Assembly (NCBI GenBank): GCA_041672395.1
Contig: JBAYZS010000005.1
Coordinates: 1 to 64,000 of the forward strand
Direction: 5' to 3'
From: UBA5287 sp041672395
Lineage (GTDB): Bacteria; Bacteroidota; Bacteroidia; Bacteroidales; Dysgonomonadaceae
Length of the DNA: 64,000 bases
The position numbers and the translations under genes were made by a program. This document shows positions 15,921 to 24,887 of the stretch, piece after piece. Each line of letters starts with the position of its first letter. Position 1 is the stretch's first letter. Under the pieces are notes generated by a model that was given only the letters and a program-made list of their open reading frames with translations, was not told the DNA's origin and did no database searches.

Positions 15921-16430
15921 CTATCCTTCAAAGTTTGATAGTAATTCTTTAATTTTTTTCCTTGCTCTAAATAAGTTTACTTTAACAGAATCTTCAGTGA
16001 TGTCTAATGCTTCGGCAATTTCTTTATAGCTCATTTCTTCAATTTCCCGAAGCTGGAAAACCATTTTTTGATTCTCTGAAAGCTGTTCAATACACTTATA
16101 AATATTTGATTGAGTTTCCTTTCTTGAAATTAACGAAAAAGGAGTCTCGTGCTCTGTAATTGAATTAGACTCTTTATCTTCATCAATACTTTCAGTCATT
16201 CTTAGCTCATTTGAAGCTAATTTATCAAGTGATAAATTCTTAGTTGCTTTGAAGCAGTATGCTTCCAAATTTTCAATTTGGTCCCATTCATCTTTTTTGC
16301 TCCACAGCTTTAGCATGATATCCTGAACGATGTCTTCAGCCTCTGCCGAATCATATACAATGCTTAAGGCAAATCTATATAATTTGTTTTTTAGTGGCAG
16401 GACTATGCTGTGGAATTTATCCATACTCAA
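15921..16430 (-). CDS. ECF-type RNA polymerase sigma factor
   Basis: The 169-residue sigma-70 family protein has region 2 (RFALSIVYDSAEAEDIVQDIMLKLW, about 19-43) and region 4 (ENQKMVFQLREIEEMSYKEIAEAL, with the HTH ITEDSVKVNLFRARKKIKELL). It lacks regions 1 and 3, as ECF factors do. It heads a three-gene minus-strand operon with a putative anti-sigma factor and a DUF4252 protein, which suggests response to an envelope signal. No autoregulated promoter could be recognised upstream. Confidence 0.93.
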   Translation of the reverse strand: MSMDKFHSIVLPLKNKLYRFALSIVYDSAEAEDIVQDIMLKLWSKKDEWDQIENLEAYCFKATKNLSLDKLASNELRMTESIDEDKESNSITEHETPFSLISRKETQSNIYKCIEQLSENQKMVFQLREIEEMSYKEIAEALDITEDSVKVNLFRARKKIKELLSNFEG

Positions 16431-16763
16431 ATATTATGACGGTTGAAAACTTTAAATGTTACAGATATTTGCAAATTTATTTCATTTATCTTATTTATTG
16501 ATTATAGAAACATGTTAATGATGTTTTTTTTTGAAAAATTAAACTTCAGTCCCAATAATAGGAACAAATATTGCAAGGAAAACCATAAAAATGTTTGAAT
16601 ATACTTGCATATATCGTTGATTCTTTGTAATTTTGTGCCGTTTTTAACTCCAATAGAAACCGGTTCATTTAATCGATTGATTATTTGAATGTTATTTTGG
16701 AATTTTGACGTAGATAGATAAAATTTATAATATAACTATAATTAAGTAAACAGAAAGTAGAAA
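16431..16763. other. Divergent region and 5' leader of the ribosomal supercluster
   Basis: This stretch of about 330 bp separates the ECF sigma gene from rpsL. It holds the strong rpsL promoter (16605-16635) and then a leader of about 120 nt that is very AT-rich near the start codon. No open frame of note and no recognised riboswitch is seen. Confidence 0.6.
16605..16635 (+). promoter_or_regulatory. Main promoter of the str-S10-spc-alpha supercluster
   Basis: TTG (16605-16607), a 20-bp spacer and TAATTTTG (16628-16635) match the Bacteroidota vegetative promoter. The predicted transcript start near 16642 gives a leader of about 120 nt before rpsL, room for regulation. Confidence 0.65.
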
Positions 16764-17177
16764 ATGCCTACAATTCAACAATTAGTAAGAAAAGGGCGTA
16801 CAGAGTTGACCGATAAGAGTAAATCTCCGGCTTTGGATTCTTCTCCTCAAAGAAGAGGGGTGTGTGTAAGGGTTTATACCACAACGCCAAAGAAACCTAA
16901 CTCTGCTATGCGTAAAGTTGCTCGTGTACGTTTGACCAACTCAAAAGAGGTGAATGCATACATTCCCGGTGAAGGTCATAATTTGCAAGAGCACTCTATT
17001 GTATTGGTACGTGGAGGTCGTGTAAAAGATCTTCCCGGTGTTCGTTATCATGTCGTACGCGGTGCTTTAGATGCTGCCGGTGTGAGTGGACGTACTCAAA
17101 GACGTTCTAAATATGGGACAAAACGTCCAAAACCAGGTGCAGCAGCTGCAGCAGCTACTAAGGGAAAGAAAAAATAA
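16764..17177 (+). CDS. rpsL: 30S ribosomal protein S12
   Basis: The 137-residue protein contains the decoding-centre loops TTPKKPNSAMRKVARV and VRGGRVKDLPGVRYH. Residues at the classical streptomycin-resistance lysines are wild type (KKPNSA, RVKDLP). A C-terminal Ala/Lys-rich tail (GAAAAAATKGKKK) makes it longer than the E. coli protein. It is first in the merged str-S10-spc-alpha cluster, under a consensus promoter. Confidence 0.99.
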   Translation: MPTIQQLVRKGRTELTDKSKSPALDSSPQRRGVCVRVYTTTPKKPNSAMRKVARVRLTNSKEVNAYIPGEGHNLQEHSIVLVRGGRVKDLPGVRYHVVRGALDAAGVSGRTQRRSKYGTKRPKPGAAAAAATKGKKK

Positions 17178-17304
17178 TTAAAAAGAAATTGAATAACAAC
17201 TGTTGAATTTTTTGGATTAGGCTATTTAAAGGTTGAGTAAATGATTCAGAGGAGTCGTTGAAGACAGCAAAGAGCAACCAAACACAACAAAATATTTATT
17301 TAAA

Positions 17305-17781
17305 ATGAGAAAGACTAAACCTAAGAAAAGACAGATATTACCAGATCCTGTCTATGGTGATGTAAGGGTAACAAAGTTTGTTAACCATCTTATGTACGAC
17401 GGAAAGAAAAATACTGCTTATACAATTTTCTATTCCGCGTTGGATACAGTAAAGGCAAAATTGCCTAACGAAGAAAAGTCAGTTCTTGAAATATGGAAAG
17501 CTGCATTAGATAATATTACCCCTCAAGTTGAAGTGAAATCTCGTCGTGTAGGCGGGGCAACATTTCAAGTTCCTACAGAAATACGTTCAGATAGAAAAGA
17601 ATCTATCTCAATGAAAAACCTCATTCTTTATTCACGTAAACGAGGAGGAAAAACAATGGCTGATAAATTAGCTGCTGAAATCGTTGATGCATTCAACGGT
17701 CAGGGCGGAGCATATAAACGTAAGGAAGATATGCATAGAATGGCAGAGGCAAACCGCGCTTTTGCTCATTTCAGATTTTAA
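17305..17781 (+). CDS. rpsG: 30S ribosomal protein S7
   Basis: The 158-residue protein initiates assembly of the 30S head by binding the 3' domain of 16S rRNA. Recognisable blocks are DPVYGDVRVTKFVNHLMYDGKK and EVKSRRVGGATFQVPTE. It is separated from rpsL by a 127-bp spacer, one of the longest in the cluster, which could hold regulatory structure, though I see no strong stem. fusA follows 26 bp later. Confidence 0.99.
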   Translation: MRKTKPKKRQILPDPVYGDVRVTKFVNHLMYDGKKNTAYTIFYSALDTVKAKLPNEEKSVLEIWKAALDNITPQVEVKSRRVGGATFQVPTEIRSDRKESISMKNLILYSRKRGGKTMADKLAAEIVDAFNGQGGAYKRKEDMHRMAEANRAFAHFRF

Positions 17782-17807
17782 TTCTATAAATTAGAAAGGT
17801 AGAAAAG

Positions 17808-19937
17808 ATGGCAAGAGGTTCAAGAGAAGCATTAAACTATACGCGTAATATCGGCATCATGGCTCACATTGATGCCGGTAAAACGACAACATCGGAGCGA
17901 ATTTTGTTCTACACCGGTTTGACACACAAAATCGGTGAAGTGCATGATGGCGCAGCTACGATGGACTGGATGGAGCAGGAGCAAGAAAGAGGTATAACAA
18001 TTACTTCTGCTGCTACTACAACCAGCTGGAAGTATAAAGACAATACATTTAAAATTAATTTAATTGACACTCCGGGACACGTTGACTTTACTGTTGAGGT
18101 TGAGCGTTCGTTACGTGTACTGGACGGAGCTGTTGCCACTTATTGCGCTGTTGGTGGTGTAGAGCCTCAGTCTGAAACCGTTTGGCGTCAGGCTGATAAA
18201 TATAAAGTTCCCAGGATTGGCTATATCAATAAAATGGACCGTTCAGGTGCCAATTTCTTTGACGTTCTTCGTCAAATGAAAGAAATTTTAAGAGCAAATC
18301 CTTGTGCAATTCAAGTTCCTGTTGGATCTGGAGAAAGTTTCAGAGGTATTGTAGATCTTGTTAGAATGAAAGCTTATTTTTGGCATGATGAAACAATGGG
18401 ATCTGATTATGATGTTGAGGAAATTCCTGCAGACATGATTGAAGAAGCTAATGAATGGCGTGAAAAAATGCTTGAAACATTGGCTGAATGTGATGATGTT
18501 TTTATGGAAAAATTCTTTGATGATCCGAAACAAATTACAGAAGAAGATATAAAATCAGTATTGAGAAAAGGGACCCTATCTATGAAGATTGTTCCTATGA
18601 CTTGTGGTTCTTCATTTAAGAATAAAGGCGTTCAACCTTTATTGGATGCTGTTTGTGCTTACTTGCCAAGTCCTGAAGATACTGATGCGATTGTTGGTAC
18701 TGATCCTGATGATTCTGAGATTGAACTTGTCCGTCACCCGGATCCAAATGAACCTTTATGTGCATTAGCATTCAAAATTGCTACTGACCCATATGTTGGT
18801 CGTCTGTGTTTCTTCCGTGTATATTCAGGTGAACTTGAAGCGGGATCATATGTGTATAACTCACGTTCAGGAAAAAAAGAAAGAATTTCGCGTTTATTCC
18901 AGATGCACTCTAACAAACAAAATTCAAAAGAATTTATTGGTTGTGGAGATATTGGTGCAGGAGTAGGATTCAAAGATATTCGTACTGGTGATACTTTATG
19001 TGATGAAAATAATCCTATTACACTTGAGTCAATGGACTTTCCAGATCCAGTTATTGGAATTGCTGTTGAGCCTAAAACTCAAAAGGATTTAGATAAATTA
19101 TCACAGGGATTAGCTAAATTAACTGAAGAAGATCCAACGTTTACTGTTAAAACAGATCAGGATACCGGTCAGACTGTTATCTCCGGTATGGGTGAACTTC
19201 ATCTTGAAATCATTATTGATCGTTTGAAGCGTGAATTTAAGGTTGAAGCTAATCAAGGTAAGCCACAAGTTTCTTACAAAGAGGCTATTACTAAACAGGT
19301 TGAATTGCGTGAAGTTTACAAAAAGCAATCTGGTGGTCGTGGTAAATTTGCTGATATTATTGTAAAAATTGAACCAGCTGACAAAGATTTTGAAGGTGGT
19401 CTTCAATTTATTGATGAAGTGAAGGGTGGTAATATCCCAAAAGAATATATTCCAGCTGTACAGAAAGGTTTTCAACGTGCAATGCAAAATGGTGTACTTG
19501 CCGGTTATGCATTAGATAAGGTGAAAGTTACACTGATTGATGGTTCATTCCATCCTGTGGATTCTGATCAATTGTCATTTGAAATCTGCGCTGTTCAGGC
19601 TTTCAAACATGCTTCTGAAAAGGCTGGTCCTGTTTTGATGGAACCAATTATGAAGGTCGAAGTTGTTACCCCTGAAGAAAGTATGGGTGATGTTATTTCT
19701 GATTTGAATAAACGTCGTGGACAGGTTGAAGGAATGGAATCTAACCGCTCAGGTGCTCGCGTTGTAAAAGCAAAAGCTCCACTAGCAGAAATGTTTGGTT
19801 ATGTAACATCGTTGCGTACTATCACATCTGGTAGAGCCACTTCTACAATGACTTTCTCTCACTTTTCTGAAGTGTCTCCTTCGATTGCCAAGCAAGTACT
19901 GACAGAAGTAGGTGGACGAGTAGAATTGATTAAATAA
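17808..19937 (+). CDS. fusA: Translation elongation factor G
   Basis: The 709-residue GTPase drives ribosomal translocation. The G-domain motifs are present: AHIDAGKTT (G1), DTPGHVDF (G3) and NKMD (G4). Domain IV and V blocks follow (GGRGKFADIIV, GYVTSLRTITSGRA). It lies between rpsG and rpsJ. In many bacteria tuf follows fusA, but here rpsJ begins 11 bp later, joining the str and S10 operons directly. Confidence 0.99.
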   Translation: MARGSREALNYTRNIGIMAHIDAGKTTTSERILFYTGLTHKIGEVHDGAATMDWMEQEQERGITITSAATTTSWKYKDNTFKINLIDTPGHVDFTVEVERSLRVLDGAVATYCAVGGVEPQSETVWRQADKYKVPRIGYINKMDRSGANFFDVLRQMKEILRANPCAIQVPVGSGESFRGIVDLVRMKAYFWHDETMGSDYDVEEIPADMIEEANEWREKMLETLAECDDVFMEKFFDDPKQITEEDIKSVLRKGTLSMKIVPMTCGSSFKNKGVQPLLDAVCAYLPSPEDTDAIVGTDPDDSEIELVRHPDPNEPLCALAFKIATDPYVGRLCFFRVYSGELEAGSYVYNSRSGKKERISRLFQMHSNKQNSKEFIGCGDIGAGVGFKDIRTGDTLCDENNPITLESMDFPDPVIGIAVEPKTQKDLDKLSQGLAKLTEEDPTFTVKTDQDTGQTVISGMGELHLEIIIDRLKREFKVEANQGKPQVSYKEAITKQVELREVYKKQSGGRGKFADIIVKIEPADKDFEGGLQFIDEVKGGNIPKEYIPAVQKGFQRAMQNGVLAGYALDKVKVTLIDGSFHPVDSDQLSFEICAVQAFKHASEKAGPVLMEPIMKVEVVTPEESMGDVISDLNKRRGQVEGMESNRSGARVVKAKAPLAEMFGYVTSLRTITSGRATSTMTFSHFSEVSPSIAKQVLTEVGGRVELIK

Positions 19938-19948
19938 TATATAAATAT

Positions 19949-20254
19949 ATGAGCCAAAAAATCAGAATTAAACTGAAATCTTACGATTATAGCTTGGTTG
20001 ACAAATCAGCAGAAAAGATCGTAAAAACTGTAAAAGCGACAGGTGCAGTTGTTAGTGGACCAATTCCATTACCTACTCACAAACGTATTTTTACTGTGAA
20101 TCGTTCCACTTTTGTGAACAAAAAATCTCGCGAACAATTCGAGTTGGCTTCTTTTAAGCGTCTAATTGATATTTACAGTTCAACTGCAAAAACTGTTGAC
20201 GCTTTAATGAAACTTGAATTACCCAGCGGTGTAGAAGTTGAAATAAAAGTGTAA
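19949..20254 (+). CDS. rpsJ: 30S ribosomal protein S10
   Basis: The 101-residue protein has the S10 signature VSGPIPLPTHKRIFTVNRS. In addition to its 30S head role, S10 (NusE) takes part in transcription antitermination. It directly follows fusA by 11 bp, and the next spacer before rplC holds a 14-bp palindrome. Confidence 0.99.
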   Translation: MSQKIRIKLKSYDYSLVDKSAEKIVKTVKATGAVVSGPIPLPTHKRIFTVNRSTFVNKKSREQFELASFKRLIDIYSSTAKTVDALMKLELPSGVEVEIKV

Positions 20255-20274
20255 AATAGAATCGATATTTAACT

Positions 20275-20288
20275 ATGGCAATTGCCAT
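20275..20288. repeat. 14-bp perfect palindrome in the rpsJ-rplC spacer
   Basis: ATGGCAATTGCCAT is self-complementary and lies in the 72-bp gap between rpsJ and rplC. It could form a tight hairpin only with a very small loop, or bind a dimeric protein. A chance occurrence is possible. Confidence 0.5.
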
Positions 20289-20326
20289 TAATATTTAGGA
20301 ATTTAATAATTTAAAATAACAGAGAA

Positions 20327-20944
20327 ATGCCAGGATTAATTGGAAAAAAAATCGGAATGACATCCGTTTTCAGTGCCGATGGAAAAAATGTTCCATGCAC
20401 TGTTATCGAAGTAGGTCCTTGCGTAGTTACTCAGGTAAAAACTGCTGAAAATGATGGTTATGATGCCATTCAGTTGGGCTTTGAAGACAAAAAAGATAAG
20501 CATACAACGAATGCCGCAAAAGGCCATTTTATTAAAGCAGGGGTAACTCCGAAGAGACACTTGGCTGAGTTCAAAGGATTTGGAAATACTTACAAAGCGG
20601 GTTCTGAAATCACTGTAGAATTGTTTAAAGATGCAATTTTTGTTGATGTGATTGGAACATCTAAAGGTAAAGGTTTCCAGGGTGTTGTGAAACGTCATCA
20701 CTTTGCAGGTGTTGGACAAGCAACCCACGGTCAGCACAATAGGTTACGCGCTCCAGGAGGTATTGGTGCGTGTTCTTATCCTGCTAAAGTTTTCAAAGGA
20801 ACTCGTATGGCCGGACAAATGGGTAATGAACGGGTAACTGTTCAAAATCTACAGGTAATTAAGATAATACCCGAACATAACCTTTTATTAATAAAAGGAT
20901 CTGTACCGGGATGTAAAGGTTCAATCGTAGCAATTGAGAAATAA
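20327..20944 (+). CDS. rplC: 50S ribosomal protein L3
   Basis: The 205-residue protein has the N-terminal GLIGKKIGMTSVFS and the peptidyl-transferase-proximal loop GVGQATHGQHNRLRAPGGIG, which contains the glutamine that PrmB methylates in other bacteria. It is the second S10-operon gene; rplD begins one base after its stop codon. Confidence 0.99.
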   Translation: MPGLIGKKIGMTSVFSADGKNVPCTVIEVGPCVVTQVKTAENDGYDAIQLGFEDKKDKHTTNAAKGHFIKAGVTPKRHLAEFKGFGNTYKAGSEITVELFKDAIFVDVIGTSKGKGFQGVVKRHHFAGVGQATHGQHNRLRAPGGIGACSYPAKVFKGTRMAGQMGNERVTVQNLQVIKIIPEHNLLLIKGSVPGCKGSIVAIEK

Positions 20945-20945
20945 G

Positions 20946-21575
20946 ATGGAATTAAATATATACAATATCAAAGGAGAGGTAACAGATAAAAAGGTGACAC
21001 TCAATGATTCCATCTACGGAATTGAACCGAATGATCATGTTATCTGGTTAGATGTTAAACAATACATGGCTAACCAGCGTCAAGGTACTCACAAATCGAA
21101 AGAAAGAAGTGAAATTACCGGAAGTACGCGTAAACTCATTAAACAAAAAGGTAGTGGTGGTGCTCGTAGAGGTGACATCAAATCTCCCGTAATGGTTGGT
21201 GGGGGTAGAGCTTTTGGGCCAAAACCAAGAGACTACAGTTTCAAATTGAACAAAAAAGAAAAGGTGTTGGCTCGTAAATCGGCTCTTTCTTTGAAAGCTC
21301 AAAATAATGCAATTGTGGTTATTGAGGATTTTAACTTTGAAGCGCCAAAAACTAAGAATCTCGTAGATTTGACAAAATCTTTGCAACTAGCTGATAAAAA
21401 GCTACTTTTAGTTTTGCCTAATCAAAATAAAAGCGTATATTTGTCGGCTCGAAATTTATCGAAAGTGAAAATCGTAACTGCTTCAGATATAAATACATAC
21501 GGTATTATGGATTGTGCAACACTTGTGCTTGCAGAATCTTCTGTTGCTGCAATAGATAACTTATTTAATGCATAA
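20946..21575 (+). CDS. rplD: 50S ribosomal protein L4
   Basis: The 209-residue protein carries the exit-tunnel loop with RQGTHKSKERSEITGSTRK and GSGGARRGDIKSPVMVGGGRAFGP. The frame is open back to a TTG at 20934, but ATG 20946, directly after the rplC stop, gives the normal L4 N-terminus. In Gammaproteobacteria L4 autoregulates the S10 operon; no such leader is evident here. Confidence 0.98.
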   Translation: MELNIYNIKGEVTDKKVTLNDSIYGIEPNDHVIWLDVKQYMANQRQGTHKSKERSEITGSTRKLIKQKGSGGARRGDIKSPVMVGGGRAFGPKPRDYSFKLNKKEKVLARKSALSLKAQNNAIVVIEDFNFEAPKTKNLVDLTKSLQLADKKLLLVLPNQNKSVYLSARNLSKVKIVTASDINTYGIMDCATLVLAESSVAAIDNLFNA

Positions 21576-21580
21576 GGAGG
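21574..21580 (+). promoter_or_regulatory. Unusual Shine-Dalgarno site before rplW
   Basis: AAGGAGG lies 7 bases upstream of the rplW ATG. Most genes in this window have A/T-rich, SD-free leaders, as is normal in Bacteroidota, so a full anti-SD complement here stands out. Confidence 0.7.
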
Positions 21581-21587
21581 AAAGAAA

Positions 21588-21881
21588 ATGGGAGTTATTA
21601 TAAAACCAATATTCACAGAGAAACAAACAGCGATTACCGAAAAATTTGAGAATCGCTATGGTTTCATTGTTCTTCCTAGTGCTAATAAGGTTGATATCAA
21701 AAAAGCAGTGGAAGAATTATATAATGTTCACGTTGAGCGCGTGAATACAATGAGATACGATGGCAAACAAAAAAGTCGTTACACCAAATCTGGAGTTGTA
21801 ACTGGAAAAACGTCATCATTTAAAAAAGCTATTGTTACACTGAAAAAAGGTGAGACAATAGATTTATTTAGCAATATATAA
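21588..21881 (+). CDS. rplW: 50S ribosomal protein L23
   Basis: The 97-residue protein sits at the tunnel exit and docks SRP and trigger factor. It has the IIKPIFTEKQT start and the NVHVERVNTMRYDGK segment. It is one of few genes here with a full Shine-Dalgarno sequence. rplB follows 7 bp later. Confidence 0.98.
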   Translation: MGVIIKPIFTEKQTAITEKFENRYGFIVLPSANKVDIKKAVEELYNVHVERVNTMRYDGKQKSRYTKSGVVTGKTSSFKKAIVTLKKGETIDLFSNI

Positions 21882-21888
21882 TTAAAAA

Positions 21889-22716
21889 ATGGGAATACGC
21901 AAATTAAAGCCCACTACACCGGGGCAGAGACACAAAATTATCGGTTCATTTGATAATATCACTGTTCGTGAACCGGAGAAATCTCTTGTTGTAGGTAAAA
22001 ACAGTTCGGGTGGTCGCAATAATCAAGGAAAGATGACGATGGGTTACATCGGCGGCGGTCACAAAAAACGTTACAGAGTTATTGATTTCAAGAGAACAAA
22101 AGATGGTATTCCAGCCATTGTTAAAAGTATAGAATATGATCCAAACCGCTCGGCTCGAATTGCATTATTGTATTATGCCGATGGTGAGAAAACATATATT
22201 TTAGCACCAAATGGACTGGAAGTAGGATCTACAGTGATGTCAGGACCAGAAGCAGCACCTGAAGTAGGTAACGCGTTACCTATGTCGCGCATACCTTTAG
22301 GAACAGTTATTCACAATCTTGAATTACGTCCCGGACAAGGAGCTAAAATGGTTCGTTCAGCTGGCACTTTTGCACAGTTAACTTCTCGCGAAGAAGATTA
22401 TGCAATTATAAAAATGCCTTCTGGGGAGATTCGTAAAATTCTGGCAGCTTGTAAAGCAACTATTGGAAGTGTTGGTAATTCAGACCATGCTTTGGAAAAA
22501 TCTGGTAAAGCTGGTAGATCGAGATGGTTGGGTCAGAGACCTCATAACCGTGGTGTTGTTAAAAACCCGGTTGATCACCCGATGGGTGGTGGTGAAGGTC
22601 GTGCATCTGGAGGACATCCAAGATCACCAAAAGGCCTATATTCTAAGGGCTTGAAAACAAGAGCTCCTAAAAAGCATTCTTCTAAGTACATAATCGAAAG
22701 AAGAAATAAGAAGTAA
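21889..22716 (+). CDS. rplB: 50S ribosomal protein L2
   Basis: The 275-residue protein is needed for subunit joining and peptidyl transfer. The C-terminal NPVDHPMGGGEGRASGGHPRSP block with its conserved histidine is intact, and the N-terminus reads GIRKLKPTTPGQRHK. Length is standard. Confidence 0.99.
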   Translation: MGIRKLKPTTPGQRHKIIGSFDNITVREPEKSLVVGKNSSGGRNNQGKMTMGYIGGGHKKRYRVIDFKRTKDGIPAIVKSIEYDPNRSARIALLYYADGEKTYILAPNGLEVGSTVMSGPEAAPEVGNALPMSRIPLGTVIHNLELRPGQGAKMVRSAGTFAQLTSREEDYAIIKMPSGEIRKILAACKATIGSVGNSDHALEKSGKAGRSRWLGQRPHNRGVVKNPVDHPMGGGEGRASGGHPRSPKGLYSKGLKTRAPKKHSSKYIIERRNKK

Positions 22717-22738
22717 TCTGATTAATTAAATTACAACT

Positions 22739-23008
22739 ATGAGTAGATCACTAAAAAAAGGTCCGTTTATCAACCTTAAATTAGAAAAAAAGGTTCTAGA
22801 TATGAATGAAAGCGGTAAAAAATCCGTTGTAAAAACTTGGTCGAGAGCTTCAATGATTTCGCCTGATTTTGTCGGGAATACTATTGCTGTTCACAACGGG
22901 AATAAATTTATTCCTGTTTATGTTACAGAAAATATGGTAGGTCATAAGCTGGGAGAGTTTTCGGTAACACGTACATTCCGTGGACATTCAGGAAATAGAA
23001 AGAAATAA
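22739..23008 (+). CDS. rpsS: 30S ribosomal protein S19
   Basis: The 89-residue head protein has SRSLKKGPFINLKL and the C-terminal GHKLGEFSVTRTFRGHSG signature, which contacts tRNA and the A-site finger. It is in standard S10-operon order between rplB and rplV. Confidence 0.99.
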   Translation: MSRSLKKGPFINLKLEKKVLDMNESGKKSVVKTWSRASMISPDFVGNTIAVHNGNKFIPVYVTENMVGHKLGEFSVTRTFRGHSGNRKK

Positions 23009-23041
23009 ACAGGCGCTTAACAGAATAATACAACAAAAAAT

Positions 23042-23467
23042 ATGAGTTCTAGAAAAAGAATATCCGCCGAACAAAGAAAAGAAAACCGCAAAGAAGTTGC
23101 TTTAGCTGTTATGAAAAATGTTCCGTCTTCTCCTCGTAAGATGCGCTATGTTGCAGATTTGGTTCGTGGAACGGAAGTTTTCAAAGCTTTAGGAATCCTT
23201 AAGTTTTCGAATAAAGAAGCTTCGGCAAAAGTTGAAAAGTTACTTCTTTCAGCTATTTCAAACTGGGAACAGAAAAATGAAAGAAAAGCTGAACCGGGTG
23301 AACTTTTTATTAAAATCATTTCGGTAGATGGAGGTACAATGCTTAAAAGACTTCGTCCAGCACCACAAGGTCGTGGTTTCCGAATTAGAAAGCGTTCAAA
23401 TCATGTAACTATAATTTTGGACACTTATAAGAAAGAAGAAACAGTACAAGAAAATGAACAAAATTAA
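23042..23467 (+). CDS. rplV: 50S ribosomal protein L22
   Basis: The 141-residue protein has the beta-hairpin that lines the exit tunnel (MLKRLRPAPQGRGFRIRKRSNHV) and the VPSSPRKMRYVADLVRG core. It is longer than the 110-residue E. coli protein at both ends, including an acidic tail KKEETVQENEQN. Confidence 0.99.
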   Translation: MSSRKRISAEQRKENRKEVALAVMKNVPSSPRKMRYVADLVRGTEVFKALGILKFSNKEASAKVEKLLLSAISNWEQKNERKAEPGELFIKIISVDGGTMLKRLRPAPQGRGFRIRKRSNHVTIILDTYKKEETVQENEQN

Positions 23468-23475
23468 ATAGGTAG

Positions 23476-24231
23476 ATGGGACAAAAAGTTAATCCAATAG
23501 CAAATCGTTTGGGAATCATCAAAGGTTGGGACTCAAACTGGTACGGTGGAGATGATTATAGTGAAACTTTGTTAGAAGACAACAAGATTCGTAATTATTT
23601 GAATGCCCGTCTTGCCAAGGCTAGTGTTTCTCGTATTGTGATTGAGAGAACATTAAAACTTGTTACTATTACTATCTGCACTGCTCGTCCAGGTATTATT
23701 ATCGGAAAGGGTGGACAGGAAGTTGATAAGTTAAAAGAAGAATTAAAGAAGGTTACTGATAAAGATGTGCAGATTAATATCTTCGAAATTAAAAAGCCTG
23801 AGTTGGATGCTGTTATTGTAGCAAATAATGTGGCTCGTCAAATTGAAGGAAAAATTGCATATCGTAGAGCTGTAAAAATGGCAATTGCTTCAACCATGAG
23901 AATGGGTGCTGAAGGAATTAAAATTCAAGTGTCGGGTCGATTGAATGGAGCTGAGATGGCTCGTTCTGAAATGTATAAAGAAGGACGTACTCCTTTGCAT
24001 ACTTTCCGTGCTGATATCGATTATGCACTGGGCGAAGCTTTAACGAAAGTAGGTCTTGTCGGTATCAAAGTTTGGATATGCCGTGGTGAAATCTACGGAA
24101 AGAAAGATCTTGCTCCTAATTTTACATCATCAAAAGATTCACACGGACATGGTAATGATAATCGTTCCGGTAATCGCTCTGATGGAGGAAAGGGACCTAG
24201 GAGAAATAGAAGGAATAATAAAAACGCTTGA
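23476..24231 (+). CDS. rpsC: 30S ribosomal protein S3
   Basis: The 251-residue protein starts GQKVNPIANRLGI, has the KH motif GIIIGKGGQEVDKL and the mRNA-entry block GRLNGAEMARSE. The C-terminus is extended by an Asn/Arg/Gly-rich tail (GNDNRSGNRSDGGKGPRRNRR), a common type of lineage-specific extension. Confidence 0.99.
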   Translation: MGQKVNPIANRLGIIKGWDSNWYGGDDYSETLLEDNKIRNYLNARLAKASVSRIVIERTLKLVTITICTARPGIIIGKGGQEVDKLKEELKKVTDKDVQINIFEIKKPELDAVIVANNVARQIEGKIAYRRAVKMAIASTMRMGAEGIKIQVSGRLNGAEMARSEMYKEGRTPLHTFRADIDYALGEALTKVGLVGIKVWICRGEIYGKKDLAPNFTSSKDSHGHGNDNRSGNRSDGGKGPRRNRRNNKNA

Positions 24232-24244
24232 AATTTAATCGAAT

Positions 24245-24676
24245 ATGTTACAACCGAAAAAAACAAAGTTCAGAAGACAGCAGAAAGGCCGCATGAAGGG
24301 TAATGCCCAACGTGGTAATCAGTTGGCTTTCGGTTCTTTCGGGATAAAATCTTTGGATTCGAAATGGATCACCGGTAATCAGATAGAAGCAGCCCGTGTT
24401 GCTGTAACTCGTTATATGCAACGCCAGGGTCAAGTTTGGGTTCGAATTTTTCCTGATAAACCGATTACAAAGAAACCTGCTGAGGTACGTATGGGTAAGG
24501 GTAAAGGTAATCCTGAAGGATTTATTGCACCAGTTACTCCTGGTAGAATACTTTTTGAAATAGAGGGTGTTTCTTATGAAGTTGCTAAAGAGGCTTTGAG
24601 ATTAGCAGCACAAAAATTACCAGTAACTACTAAATTTATGGTAAGAAGGGATTATGATCATACTCAAAATGTATAA
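24245..24676 (+). CDS. rplP: 50S ribosomal protein L16
   Basis: The 143-residue protein starts MLQPKKTKFRRQQKGRMKG and contains WVRIFPDKPITKKPAEVRMGKGKG, near the A-site tRNA binding region. Standard length and position. Confidence 0.99.
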   Translation: MLQPKKTKFRRQQKGRMKGNAQRGNQLAFGSFGIKSLDSKWITGNQIEAARVAVTRYMQRQGQVWVRIFPDKPITKKPAEVRMGKGKGNPEGFIAPVTPGRILFEIEGVSYEVAKEALRLAAQKLPVTTKFMVRRDYDHTQNV

Positions 24677-24682
24677 TGCAAT

Positions 24683-24877
24683 ATGAAACAGCTAGAAATT
24701 AGAGAAATATCAGAAAAGGATTTGAAGGAAAAAATTGAGATCCAATTAAAAGAATTGAATCAATTGAAAATTAATCATACTATTACTCCTCTTGACAATC
24801 CTTCTTCAATCAAACTGAAACGCACAGATATTGCTCGTATGCATACGGAATTGCGTGAAAGAGAATTAAAGAAATAA
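24683..24877 (+). CDS. rpmC: 50S ribosomal protein L29
   Basis: The 64-residue two-helix protein of the tunnel exit, recognised by position between rplP and rpsQ and by the KLKRTDIARMHTELRERE C-terminal helix. The N-terminus (KQLEIREISEKDLKEKI) is typical. Confidence 0.97.
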   Translation: MKQLEIREISEKDLKEKIEIQLKELNQLKINHTITPLDNPSSIKLKRTDIARMHTELRERELKK

Positions 24878-24887
24878 CTTTATATAA

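Noticed and set aside
19938..19948. A missing or broken tuf gene after fusA
   Set aside because: Only 11 bp separate fusA and rpsJ and no EF-Tu fragment is present; this gene order fits the lineage.
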